Assembly: GCA_003164275.1 (NCBI GenBank) | Contig: PLSY01000190.1 | Coordinates: forward strand, 1-7,169 | DNA from: Acidimicrobiaceae bacterium | Lineage (GTDB): Bacteria > Actinomycetota > Acidimicrobiia > Acidimicrobiales > RAAP-2 | Direction of reading: 5' to 3' | Length of the DNA: 7,169 nt | Shown: piece by piece, positions 1-5,942 of the stretch | How positions within the stretch are numbered: the first letter of the stretch is position 1 | Layout of the letters: every line of letters begins with the position of its first letter | The notes under the pieces: model-generated | What the model was told of the DNA's origin: nothing | The model's database searches: none | What the model saw: the letters and a program-made list of their open reading frames with translations, nothing else | Position numbers and translations under genes: made by a program

Positions 1-490
1 CCGGGCCGAAGATGATGGTCTCGAGGCGGGGGGAGGCAGCACAGATCTCCTCCACGTTGATGAGTCCCCTGGTCGTCTCGATCTGTGCCTCGATGCCGAT
101 ATGGCCGACCGGGAGGCCGGCCTTCTTCTCGACCTGGCTGAGCAGGAGGTCGAGGGCGATGACCTCGGCTGCACTCTGCACCTTTGGGAGCATGAGCTCG
201 TCGAGACGCTCGCCGGCATTGGAGACGACCTCGATCACGTCACCGAAGGTCCACTCTGTATCCCAGGCGTTGATCCGCACGCAGAGGACACGGTCGTCCC
301 AGGGCAGGTTCTTGATGGCATCGGCCACCTTGGCCCGAGCCCCCTCCTTCTCCAGGGGTGCGACCGAGTCCTCCAAGTCGAGGAAGCTCATGTCGGCGGG
401 CACCGTGGGCGCCTTGGCCAGGAAGCGCTCGTTCGAGCCTGGCGATGACATGCACGAGCGACGAGGAAGGTTTCTTGAGCGTTCAGACAT
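1..490 (-). CDS. HpcH/HpaI aldolase / citrate lyase beta (CitE-like) CoA-ester lyase, 3' end outside window
   Basis: The frame from an ATG at 490 down to base 1 has no stop and gives 163 residues; the C-terminal part lies beyond the window. Visible family features are RSC..PGSNERFLAKA at residues 12-27, the acidic metal-site segment LDLEDSV at 37-43, R72 and N74 in VRINAWDTEW, LPKV at 101-104, and IEAQIETTRGL at 133-143, where E138 fits the Mg2+-binding glutamate. The second metal ligand (an Asp just after FGP) is past the edge. Proteins of this family cleave or hydrolyse CoA esters such as malyl-, citramalyl- or citryl-CoA in the cytoplasm, with Mg2+. The exact substrate cannot be told from half a protein. 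The start at 490 keeps the conserved RSC segment. An AAGGG lies directly against the ATG, too close to be a normal ribosome site; M14 (at 451) is the alternative but would drop conserved residues. Family call is firm, substrate is open. Confidence 0.88.
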   Translation of the reverse strand, partial: MSERSRNLPRRSCMSSPGSNERFLAKAPTVPADMSFLDLEDSVAPLEKEGARAKVADAIKNLPWDDRVLCVRINAWDTEWTFGDVIEVVSNAGERLDELMLPKVQSAAEVIALDLLLSQVEKKAGLPVGHIGIEAQIETTRGLINVEEICAASPRLETIIFGP

Positions 491-510
491 CCCTTGATGG
501 TACGGCCCAG

Positions 511-525
511 TGGGCGCCGCGCCCA
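511..525. other. Small inverted repeat upstream of the CoA-ester lyase
   Basis: TGGGCG (511-516), a CCG loop and CGCCCA (520-525) form a perfect 6 bp stem. It sits 21 bases upstream of the lyase ATG on the minus strand, after the larger hairpin at 540-565. It may be part of a 5' untranslated region or an extra stem of the terminator. No partner or regulator is recognised. Confidence 0.35.
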
Positions 526-539
526 AATGGCTCTCGGTC

Positions 540-565
540 AGTGGCCGGACCTCGATCCGGCCACT
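540..565 (-). terminator. Perfect 10 bp stem-loop after the DLH-DUF885 unit, likely terminator
   Basis: AGTGGCCGGA (540-549), a 6-base loop (550-555) and TCCGGCCACT (556-565) pair without mismatch. The hairpin begins 7 bases after the stop codon of the DUF885-like gene on the minus strand, which is where an end-of-transcript signal would lie. No T-run follows immediately on the minus strand, so this is not a textbook Rho-independent terminator. It could stabilise the mRNA 3' end, or serve as an operator for the downstream lyase gene. Confidence 0.5.
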
Positions 566-571
566 CGTGCA

Positions 572-1828
572 TCACTGCTTCGTTCTGGCCTCGTCGGTGC
601 GGATCTGGCCCTCCAAGACGTCAGGCGTCAGCTGCTCGGAGAGCAGGCGATCGAACCGGGTGGGGTCGCCACCCACAAAGTTCCTGCACAGTGGCAGCCC
701 CTCCACGTAGCAGGTGAGATAGGCCCGCCACGTCGGGTGGACGAGGAACTCCACGGCCTTGGCCGCACGGTCGGGCGACAGCAGGCCCCACCGGGCCACC
801 TCGGCGATGACGGTGGCGGCGTCGGCGCCGTCCTCGTGGAGGCGGAAGGCGGCATTCTGACGCACCGCCCCCAGGGCCTCTCCTGCTTCGGCCACGGCCG
901 CCACCACGTCGGCGTCGAACCGTATCCCGAGCGGGGCAAGGTGCCTGGCCACGATGGCCTCGGGCCGCCTGCCCATGGCCACCTCCAGACCAAGGTCGGC
1001 CAGCCCTTCGGCCAGGAGGCATTGGGGTGTCCCGACCAGAAAGATCGACTCCTCCCACCAGCGCCTCCGACGGACCAACCCGACCTCTTTGCGGGTGTGC
1101 TCGGTGTGGTGTCCGGGATAGGCCTCGTGTGCCACCAGGTGGGCCAGACTGGTGGAAAGCACCGGCAGGTCCGTGTTGATGGCCACCCGACTGTGCAAAT
1201 CACCGAGGTAGTAGTTGAACCCCGACCAGGGTTGGCCGCTCACGAGCTCGAACTCGACGCTCTCGCCGTCGGGCAGCCCGAACAGGGCGTCGGTACGGGC
1301 ACGCAGGTCCTCGGCCAACGAGTCGATAGCTGGTCGGAGAAGCTCGACGGGGACGGCATGGGACTCGCGCCATGCCACCAGGCGCTCGGCCAACGGACCC
1401 GACCCGGGCAGCACCTCATCGAGCCGGCGGTGGGCCGCTTGGAGGACCTCGTTGTCAACCCTGGTCGGACGCACGCCGTAACAGGCCTCCACCTCGTCGG
1501 CGTAGGAGATCGACTCCCCGGCCACTTTGCGGGCCGTGGTCAGAACGCCGACCACCTGGGCCCGGAGCCAGTGGCGCCGCGCCGGTGCTGCGCCGTCCTC
1601 GGTCGCCGCACTGGCCACTTCCGGGTCCAGGGGCTCGCCGGCATCGATGGCCGCCAGCAGGGCCCGGGCTTCTGCCACCAGCTTCTCAGGGGGCTGCACC
1701 GGTTCGGCATCGACACTGGCCTGATGCTCGGGCGGGCCGTAGTAGGCGTCGACCATGCCTTCGATGTGACGACCGAGTCGCAGCCCGAGCATCAGGTACC
1801 TCTCGACAAGGCCCGGTTCGGCGCCCAC
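572..1828 (-). CDS. DUF885-type putative zinc metallopeptidase, 418 aa
   Basis: The key motif is HEAYPGHH at residues 234-241, followed by AEGLAD with E274. This is the DUF885 signature (H-E-A-x-P-G-H-H with a downstream glutamate), read in that family as a metal site; it differs from standard HExxH because residue 238 is Pro. The segment WSGFNYYLGDLHSR (201-214) before it is probably a substrate-facing strand. There is no signal peptide or membrane segment, so a cytoplasmic enzyme is expected. At 418 residues it is shorter than many DUF885 proteins (about 550-600), fitting the compact actinobacterial form. The start is a GTG at 1828, chosen because the dienelactone hydrolase stop is at 1832-1834, leaving 3 bases between them and implying translational coupling. 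Substrate is unknown; peptidase activity is inferred from motif only. No catalytic residue appears to be missing. Confidence 0.85.
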   Translation of the reverse strand: MGAEPGLVERYLMLGLRLGRHIEGMVDAYYGPPEHQASVDAEPVQPPEKLVAEARALLAAIDAGEPLDPEVASAATEDGAAPARRHWLRAQVVGVLTTARKVAGESISYADEVEACYGVRPTRVDNEVLQAAHRRLDEVLPGSGPLAERLVAWRESHAVPVELLRPAIDSLAEDLRARTDALFGLPDGESVEFELVSGQPWSGFNYYLGDLHSRVAINTDLPVLSTSLAHLVAHEAYPGHHTEHTRKEVGLVRRRRWWEESIFLVGTPQCLLAEGLADLGLEVAMGRRPEAIVARHLAPLGIRFDADVVAAVAEAGEALGAVRQNAAFRLHEDGADAATVIAEVARWGLLSPDRAAKAVEFLVHPTWRAYLTCYVEGLPLCRNFVGGDPTRFDRLLSEQLTPDVLEGQIRTDEARTKQ

Positions 1829-1831
1829 CGA

Positions 1832-2524
1832 TCAGCCCAGAATGCGTCGGAAGAAGGCGACCGACCGGTCCCACAGCTGATTGGCCGCCTCTTCCCGGTA
1901 GACCTCGGGGCGATCCTCGTTGAAGAAGGCGTGGCCCGCACCCGGATAGTGGTGGACCTCGACCACTTTGCCCAGACTCTTCAGCTCGGATTCGAGCTCT
2001 CTTGCCTTGTCTGGTGTGAACATCTCGTCCTCCTCGGCCGCATGGACGAGGACGGCCGCCTCGAGCTCGGAGAAGTCAGGTTGGGCATCGGGCCAGGGAA
2101 TGAGGCCGTAGGCGGCCACGATGGCCTTGATGGACTCGGGCCGTTGCGTCCCGAGCACGAGGGCCAGACCCCCGCCCATACAGAACCCGATGACGCCGAG
2201 CTCGCCCTTGCCCGTCCTGGAGATGAGCTCGTCCACGGCACCGCTCAGGTCCTTGGCCGCCGAGTCCATCGACATGGCCATCATCTCGGCACCGGCGTCG
2301 TCGGGCTCGCTGAGAGGCACCGTCGTCCCGTGGTAGAGGTCGGGCGCCAAGGCAGTGAATCCGGCCTCGGCGAATCGGTCACAGGTCCGTTTGATCTGGT
2401 CGACCAATCCCCACCACTCCTGGAGAACGATGATTCCGTCGGTGCCCATCGCCCCTTCTGCAGGGGTGGCGATATAGCCTTGACCGGTTCCACCGTTACT
2501 CGGATATTCCGTGATTTCACCCAT
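1832..2524 (-). CDS. Dienelactone hydrolase family protein (carboxymethylenebutenolidase-like), 230 aa
   Basis: An alpha/beta hydrolase with all the DLH hallmarks: E36 in IIVLQEWWGL (the glutamate that in Pseudomonas DLH contacts the nucleophile), the nucleophile C115 in GFCMGGG (113-119), D166 in EEDEMFTP, and H198 in GAGHAFF. These give a Cys-Asp-His triad in the usual order, and 230 residues is close to the family norm. Characterised members hydrolyse dienelactone in chlorocatechol breakdown, but most actinobacterial homologues are of unknown substrate, and no catechol genes are nearby. The ATG at 2524 is preferred over a TTG at 2572, because the family N-terminus begins at about MGEITEYPS and the 16 extra residues look unstructured. 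The upstream AGGTAGGG is a weak, rather distant ribosome site. It is the first gene of a two-gene unit with the DUF885-like gene and diverges from the NlpC/P60 gene. Confidence 0.92.
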   Translation of the reverse strand: MGEITEYPSNGGTGQGYIATPAEGAMGTDGIIVLQEWWGLVDQIKRTCDRFAEAGFTALAPDLYHGTTVPLSEPDDAGAEMMAMSMDSAAKDLSGAVDELISRTGKGELGVIGFCMGGGLALVLGTQRPESIKAIVAAYGLIPWPDAQPDFSELEAAVLVHAAEEDEMFTPDKARELESELKSLGKVVEVHHYPGAGHAFFNEDRPEVYREEAANQLWDRSVAFFRRILG

Positions 2525-2681
2525 GGACGACGACCCTACCTGGTGGGATCCCGTCCCCGACAGATCGGGCAAAAACGCACCCTGTGAACGTGAAATCCAA
2601 CGGGAAACACGCAGGTCACGACGTTTTGGCCGATGGTCGTCCTTGTGGTGCTCGGCTGATTCGACTAAACAGTACCGGGAT
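2525..2681. promoter_or_regulatory. Divergent intergenic region (DLH unit / NlpC-P60)
   Basis: These 157 bp lie between two divergent starts and must hold both promoters. For the plus strand, TTGTGG (2643-2648) and TAAACA (2666-2671) are 17 bases apart and could be a weak -35/-10 pair. They would start the mRNA only a few bases before the ATG at 2682, which fits the absence of a well-spaced Shine-Dalgarno there. A 5 bp inverted repeat CCCGA/TCGGG lies at 2556-2569. No known riboswitch consensus is seen. The box assignment is tentative; that promoters lie here follows from gene order. Confidence 0.4.
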
Positions 2682-3917
2682 ATGACTCACGCCGAGCAGT
2701 ACTCGACGTCCGAGCCTGATGCGTCTCCTAGCCGCCGCAAAGCATCCGGAAAACGGATGGTTTCGGTAGTCGCGCTGGCCTCCGCTATCGGTATCACCAC
2801 TGCGGTGATCTCGGCGTCGCCACCCGCCTCGGCAGATCAGCTCTCAGACGCCAGAGCGGAGGCCGCGGCCATCACGGCCAAGATCTCAGACACCGAGGCG
2901 CAGATCTCGACGCTGACGGGCAGAGTCGAGGCCGCCCAGTACCAGGTGAGCCAGCTGGATGGTCAGATCACGGCCAGCAAAGCCGAGATGGCAACTGATC
3001 AGGCGGCGGTGAACAAGGATCAGAGCCAACTGCGGACCCAGGCCATCTCCGACTACACCAACAGTGGCACGTCGAGCCAAGTGACCCAGATGTTCTCGTC
3101 GAGTCCGAACAGCGCCGGAATTCGCTCCGAGTATTCCTCCATCGCCAGCGGGAACGTGTCGACCACCATTGACAACCTGCACACCGCGCAGACCAAGTTG
3201 GCGGCCACTCAGGCCGCTCTCCAAGGGCAACAGACCCAGGCCACGGCTACGGCCAACACCCTGCAGAACTCTGAGAGCCAAGCCACAGCGCTGGCCAGCC
3301 AGGACAAAGCCACCTTGGAAAGCGTCGACACCAATATCCAGAACATCGTTGCCGCCCAGCAGGCAGCTGCCGCAGCGGCGGCGAAGGCGGCGGCGGCGGC
3401 GGCCTTCAACGCCCAAGTGGCCGCAGCCCAACGAATCCAGGCGGCGGCGGCGGCCCAGACGGTCAGCCGGGTCGGAACCTCGAGCGCGACCAGTGCCAGC
3501 ACAGGAGGCGCCAGCGTAGGGACGGTAGCCGTCTCTGCCGCCGTACTTCCCCCTGTCGCCGCCGGCGCCTCAGGCGCCATCACGGCCGCAGAGAGCCAGA
3601 TCGGCGTTCCCTACGTGTGGGGGGGCGAAAGCCCGGGCTCCGGCTTCGACTGCTCCGGCCTCGTGCAGTGGGCATGGGGAAGGGCCGGTGTCGGACTCCC
3701 TCGCACCTCGGGTGCTCAATACGCGGCGACCACCCACATCTCGGTGGCTGACCTTCAGCCCGGTGACCTCTTGTTCTACGGCCCCGGAGGATCCGAGCAC
3801 GTCGCCATGTACATCGGCGGCGGATCGATGATCGAAGCGCCGGAGACCGGGGAGACCGTCCATATCACCGGCGTCCGCACCGGCGACGGCTTCGTCGGTG
3901 CCGGCCGGGTCGGCTGA
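2682..3917 (+). CDS. Secreted NlpC/P60 peptidoglycan hydrolase with N-terminal coiled coil (RipA/PcsB-like layout), 411 aa
   Basis: Domain order: basic n-region (RRKASGKR, residues 18-25), hydrophobic signal stretch 26-45, signal-peptidase site PPASA|DQ after residue 51, coiled coil from about 52 to 220 (repeats such as ISDTEAQISTL and LAATQAALQGQQTQ), an Ala-rich segment at 224-258, a Ser/Thr/Gly/Ala-rich linker, and the NlpC/P60 domain at about 300-411. The catalytic residues are C324 (FDCSGL), H373 (EHVAMYIGG) and E385 (MIEAPETG). Their spacing of 49 and 12 residues equals that of Cys383-His432-Glu444 in Mycobacterium tuberculosis RipA, so Glu as third residue is expected, not a defect. 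The enzyme should cut D-Glu-mDAP stem-peptide bonds outside the membrane, probably in septal or wall remodelling, with the coiled coil as autoinhibitory or partner-binding arm. The ATG at 2682 keeps the charged n-region; the frame is open back to 2511, and Met at 2757 would lack it. GGGA lies only 1 base before the ATG. It stands alone, not in an operon. Confidence 0.93.
   Translation: MTHAEQYSTSEPDASPSRRKASGKRMVSVVALASAIGITTAVISASPPASADQLSDARAEAAAITAKISDTEAQISTLTGRVEAAQYQVSQLDGQITASKAEMATDQAAVNKDQSQLRTQAISDYTNSGTSSQVTQMFSSSPNSAGIRSEYSSIASGNVSTTIDNLHTAQTKLAATQAALQGQQTQATATANTLQNSESQATALASQDKATLESVDTNIQNIVAAQQAAAAAAAKAAAAAAFNAQVAAAQRIQAAAAAQTVSRVGTSSATSASTGGASVGTVAVSAAVLPPVAAGASGAITAAESQIGVPYVWGGESPGSGFDCSGLVQWAWGRAGVGLPRTSGAQYAATTHISVADLQPGDLLFYGPGGSEHVAMYIGGGSMIEAPETGETVHITGVRTGDGFVGAGRVG
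3351..3456 (+). repeat. Alanine-codon low-complexity tract in the NlpC/P60 gene
   Basis: This stretch encodes an Ala-rich segment (residues 224-258) from runs of GCG/GCC/GCA, including AAGGCGGCGGCGGCGGCGG near 3385-3403 and a second GCG run near 3441-3454. Such triplet runs are prone to slippage but stay in frame when whole codons change. The segment is likely a helical or flexible spacer between the coiled coil and the catalytic domain. Confidence 0.75.
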
Positions 3918-3929
3918 GCATCCTCATCC

Positions 3930-3945
3930 CCAGCTGAAGAGCTGG
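3930..3945. terminator. Hairpin between convergent NlpC/P60 and SDR genes
   Basis: CCAGCT (3930-3935), loop GAAG and AGCTGG (3940-3945) make a perfect 6 bp stem with a stable-looking tetraloop. It lies 12 bases past the NlpC/P60 stop and 21 bases past the SDR stop, so it could end transcription from both sides. Only two T residues follow on the plus strand, so intrinsic termination strength is doubtful. Confidence 0.45.
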
Positions 3946-3966
3946 TTCATCCCGACGGCTTCCTGG

Positions 3967-4764
3967 CTACACCTGGTCAAAAGCTGTGAACTCAGGGGGC
4001 GGAAGTTGTCCGACGGCGCCGCCGGCCCGGGGCCCGGGAGGTCGTGCGAACCGGAACGCGAGTGGCTCCCGGCCTGCCTGGATCACCATGGCATCGCCCG
4101 TCTGGTCACCAGCCAGTCGTTCGATCACCGCTCGTGCGACGACGTCCGCGTCGATCAGTGGAAAGCCGCTCTCTTCGAGCAGCCCCCTCGAGTCGCCGAT
4201 CAGGGGCGTGTCGACGATGCTCGGGCACACCGCGTTGATGGTGATGCCGAAGACCGAGAGCTGGGGCACGAGGGAGCGAACCAGGCCGACCACCGCGTGC
4301 TTGGTCATGCAGTAGATGGGGTCGGGAGAGAAGCCAATGAGACCGGCCAGAGAGGCGGTAGCGACAATGGCGCCCCCGCCACGCTCGGCGAGGGCAGGTA
4401 CGAGAGCGCGGACGCCGTAGACCACCCCATCGACGTTGACCTTCATCACCCTCTGATACCTGTCGTCGGCCAACTTGGTGATGTCCGCCTCCCCGGTCAT
4501 CACACCGGCGTTGAGATGGACGAGGTCGATCCCGCCGAACCGGGCGACCACAGAACGGACGATCCCCGGCCACTGGCCCGGATCACCCACATCGGCCTGC
4601 ACGGCCAGCCCACCGAGGTCAGCGGCTGCAGTCTCACCAGCCGGTGCATCGACGTCCACCACGGCGACGCGGGCGCCTGCCTCGGCCAGTCGGACGCAGG
4701 TGGCGAGGCCGATTCCCGACCCGCCTCCGGTCACGACGGCCACTTTTCCTGCCAGCGATGCCAT
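3967..4764 (-). CDS. Short-chain dehydrogenase/reductase (classical SDR), 265 aa
   Basis: A complete classical SDR. It has the cofactor loop TGGGSGIG (12-19), an acidic D37 at the end of the second strand (VAVVDVD), which favours NAD(H) over NADP(H), D58 in ADVGD, NAG at 85-87, N110, catalytic S138 (ATASLAG), Y151 and K155 in YCMTK, and the C-terminal active-site segment CPSIVDTPL at 180-188. N110-S138-Y151-K155 is the full tetrad. It is soluble and cytoplasmic, catalysing oxidation or reduction of an alcohol/carbonyl; the substrate is not deducible. About 25 residues beyond the usual core (ARPPGPRAGGAVGQL and onward) form a Pro/Gly-rich tail. The ATG at 4764 is chosen because GGGGGA lies 3 bases upstream and the protein then begins at the family-typical MASLAGKVAVVTGG; an in-frame ATG at 4860 adds 32 residues without family similarity or a ribosome site. 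It diverges from lgt and converges with the NlpC/P60 gene. Confidence 0.93.
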   Translation of the reverse strand: MASLAGKVAVVTGGGSGIGLATCVRLAEAGARVAVVDVDAPAGETAAADLGGLAVQADVGDPGQWPGIVRSVVARFGGIDLVHLNAGVMTGEADITKLADDRYQRVMKVNVDGVVYGVRALVPALAERGGGAIVATASLAGLIGFSPDPIYCMTKHAVVGLVRSLVPQLSVFGITINAVCPSIVDTPLIGDSRGLLEESGFPLIDADVVARAVIERLAGDQTGDAMVIQAGREPLAFRFARPPGPRAGGAVGQLPPPEFTAFDQV

Positions 4765-4922
4765 GGTTCCCCCGGCTCTGTTCCGGCCCTCTCGCCCCTT
4801 CCCTCCAAGAGGGACGACTGATCGGGCGCCCGGCGTCAACATAGCTGGCCCCTGGTGCATACTGAGGGGGCGCCACTTGCGTCTGGGATTCGGCGCTCCT
4901 CGACCATGAGAACCTTCCTTCC
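4765..4922. promoter_or_regulatory. Divergent intergenic region (SDR / lgt-like)
   Basis: These 158 bp separate the divergent SDR and lgt-like starts and should carry both promoters. On the plus strand TGCATACT (4856-4863) resembles an extended -10 element, without a convincing -35. On the minus strand TTGACG (4839-4834) matches a -35 well, but I find no good -10 at 16-19 bases. The SDR ribosome site is inside this region; the lgt-like gene has no recognisable one. A 6-codon open frame at 4906-4926 overlaps the lgt-like start. Promoter boxes are tentative. Confidence 0.4.
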
Positions 4923-4926
4923 ATGA
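4906..4926 (+). other. Mini-ORF overlapping the lgt-like start (possible upstream ORF)
   Basis: ATG at 4906 opens a 6-codon frame (MRTFLP) that stops at TGA 4924-4926, overlapping the lgt-like ATG at 4923 in the ATGA arrangement typical of translational coupling. The lgt-like gene lacks a Shine-Dalgarno of its own: the bases just before it are AACCTTCCTTCC. However, the mini-ORF also lacks a clear ribosome site, so this may be chance. Confidence 0.25.
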
Positions 4927-5885
4927 GACCGATCCCCGTCGCGTTCCACATCTGGTTCCTCGAGATCCACACCTACGGGATCGGCCTGGCCCTCACCTTC
5001 TGGTTCGGGCTGCGCTATACCGAGCGACGACTGCGGAGAGCCGGGTACCCATGGCAGTGGGTGACGGGGATGTTCGTCTGGGTCATCGTGGCCGCCATCG
5101 TCGGCGCCCGGGCCTTCCACGTCATCTCCAACCTCTCCTTTTACTCCCACAACCCGGGCCAGATCCTCGCCGTCTGGCAGGGGGGCCTGTCGTCGTTCGG
5201 CGGCATCATCTTCGCCGTCCCCGTGGCCATCGTGAGCACCAGGCGCCGCTGTCCCGAGCTCGCCACCCTGAGGTTCGCCGACCTCATGGCACCGGTGCTC
5301 ATGGCCTGCTGGGGGATCGGTCGGCTCCTCGGGCCACAGATGATGGTGGCCGGCGGTGGCCATCCGACCAATCAGTGGTTCGGGATGTACTACGCCGGGC
5401 AGGTCGGCAAGAGACTGCCCGTGCCCATCTTCCAGTCCATCGAGGACTTCGCCATCTTCGCCATCCTGCTCCTCGTCGAACGCTGGTTGCGCAGCATCGA
5501 CCCGGCCTCGGGCGAAGTCGCCGACGGAACACAAGGGGCCCCGAGGGTACTCCCGCCATCAGGCATCGTCATAGGCGTCGGCATGGTGCTCTGGGGTATC
5601 GAGCGATTCCTCGACGAGCACCTCTGGCTCGGCGAGGATGGCCATCTCGGGTCGATCTTGGTCCAGATCGCCGGAGTGGCCCTGGCTGTCTTCGGGATCG
5701 CCCTTTTGATCTCCCGCATCAAACCGCTGCAACGGTGGCGGAACGGGGAAGGGGGCGACCCGGCTCCGAGCGTCTCCATCCAGGCCGTCGACACCCTCCC
5801 CTCCGACGAGGGTGACCCAGCGCATGAACCTGTCTCGCCGCCCGCTGTGCCCTCGGCCGCCGGCCCGGCGCCCGACAACGATTGA
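4923..5885 (+). CDS. lgt: Diverged prolipoprotein diacylglyceryl transferase (Lgt) family membrane protein, 320 aa
   Basis: Lgt moves diacylglycerol from phosphatidylglycerol to the lipobox Cys of prelipoproteins at the membrane. Family features: IHTYGIGL with Y18 (fits E. coli Y26), GARAFHVI (61-68), WQGGLSSFGG (85-94), GIGRLLG (131-137) with R134 fitting the essential R143, PVPIFQSIEDF (166-176), and ERFLDEHLWLG (227-237), where R228 and E232 keep the spacing of E. coli R239/E243. About seven hydrophobic segments are visible, then a Pro/Glu/Asp-rich tail of some 50 residues from about 270, common in actinobacterial Lgt. Oddity: the signature G-R-x-G-N-F-x-N-x-E-x-x-G is poorly kept. After GR come L-L-G-P-Q-M-M-V-A-G-G-G, with no Asn or Glu at the usual places, and the H103 position is Phe (Phe/Trp also occurs in other actinobacteria). 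It may be a working divergent Lgt or a paralogue of altered role. No other start fits: the frame has no further start codon back to the stop at 4863. Confidence 0.82.
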   Translation: MRPIPVAFHIWFLEIHTYGIGLALTFWFGLRYTERRLRRAGYPWQWVTGMFVWVIVAAIVGARAFHVISNLSFYSHNPGQILAVWQGGLSSFGGIIFAVPVAIVSTRRRCPELATLRFADLMAPVLMACWGIGRLLGPQMMVAGGGHPTNQWFGMYYAGQVGKRLPVPIFQSIEDFAIFAILLLVERWLRSIDPASGEVADGTQGAPRVLPPSGIVIGVGMVLWGIERFLDEHLWLGEDGHLGSILVQIAGVALAVFGIALLISRIKPLQRWRNGEGGDPAPSVSIQAVDTLPSDEGDPAHEPVSPPAVPSAAGPAPDND

Positions 5886-5896
5886 GGGGGTCGGCT

Positions 5897-5933
5897 GCGA
5901 CCAGGCGATGGCCTGCGGTTTTCCCCGGGTCGC
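5897..5933 (+). terminator. Hairpin with T-run after the lgt-like gene
   Basis: CAGGC (5902-5906), loop GATG and GCCTG (5911-5915) form a 5 bp stem, followed by CGG and TTTT (5919-5922), beginning 16 bases after the lgt-like stop. This resembles a short intrinsic terminator. An alternative outer pairing GCGACC (5897-5902) with GGTCGC (5928-5933) spans the same segment and would also serve the convergent membrane-protein gene. Which fold forms is unknown. Confidence 0.45.
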
Positions 5934-5942
5934 CGCGCTAGT

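Noticed and set aside
2556..2569. CCCGA/TCGGG stem-loop as a terminator
   Set aside because: It lies between two divergent genes, where no transcript ends, and the stem is only 5 bp.
494..2587. A 697-codon open frame on the plus strand
   Set aside because: It lies antisense to two genes with complete catalytic motifs (DLH and DUF885). Its product is a Gly/His/Pro/Arg-rich sequence with no recognisable domain, as expected of a GC-rich shadow frame.
2525..2681. A possible c-di-AMP (ydaO-type) riboswitch before the NlpC/P60 gene, as in other actinobacterial wall hydrolase genes
   Set aside because: The short leader lacks the GGGGAACC-like core and the flanking helices of that riboswitch, so nothing supports the call.
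3822..3842. Loss of the third catalytic His in the NlpC/P60 domain (Glu at 385) as a sign of an inactive enzyme
   Set aside because: RipA from M. tuberculosis uses Glu at the same spacing, so the triad is normal for this subgroup.
3898..4821. A 307-codon plus-strand frame opposite the SDR gene
   Set aside because: It is antisense to an SDR with a complete N-S-Y-K tetrad; its composition (Asp/His/Gly/Arg-rich) is that of a shadow frame.
4836..5534. A 232-codon minus-strand frame inside the lgt-like gene
   Set aside because: The product is Asp/Glu/Gly/His-rich without any domain, and is antisense to a membrane protein with clear Lgt motifs; such acidic shadows are usual opposite hydrophobic coding sequence.
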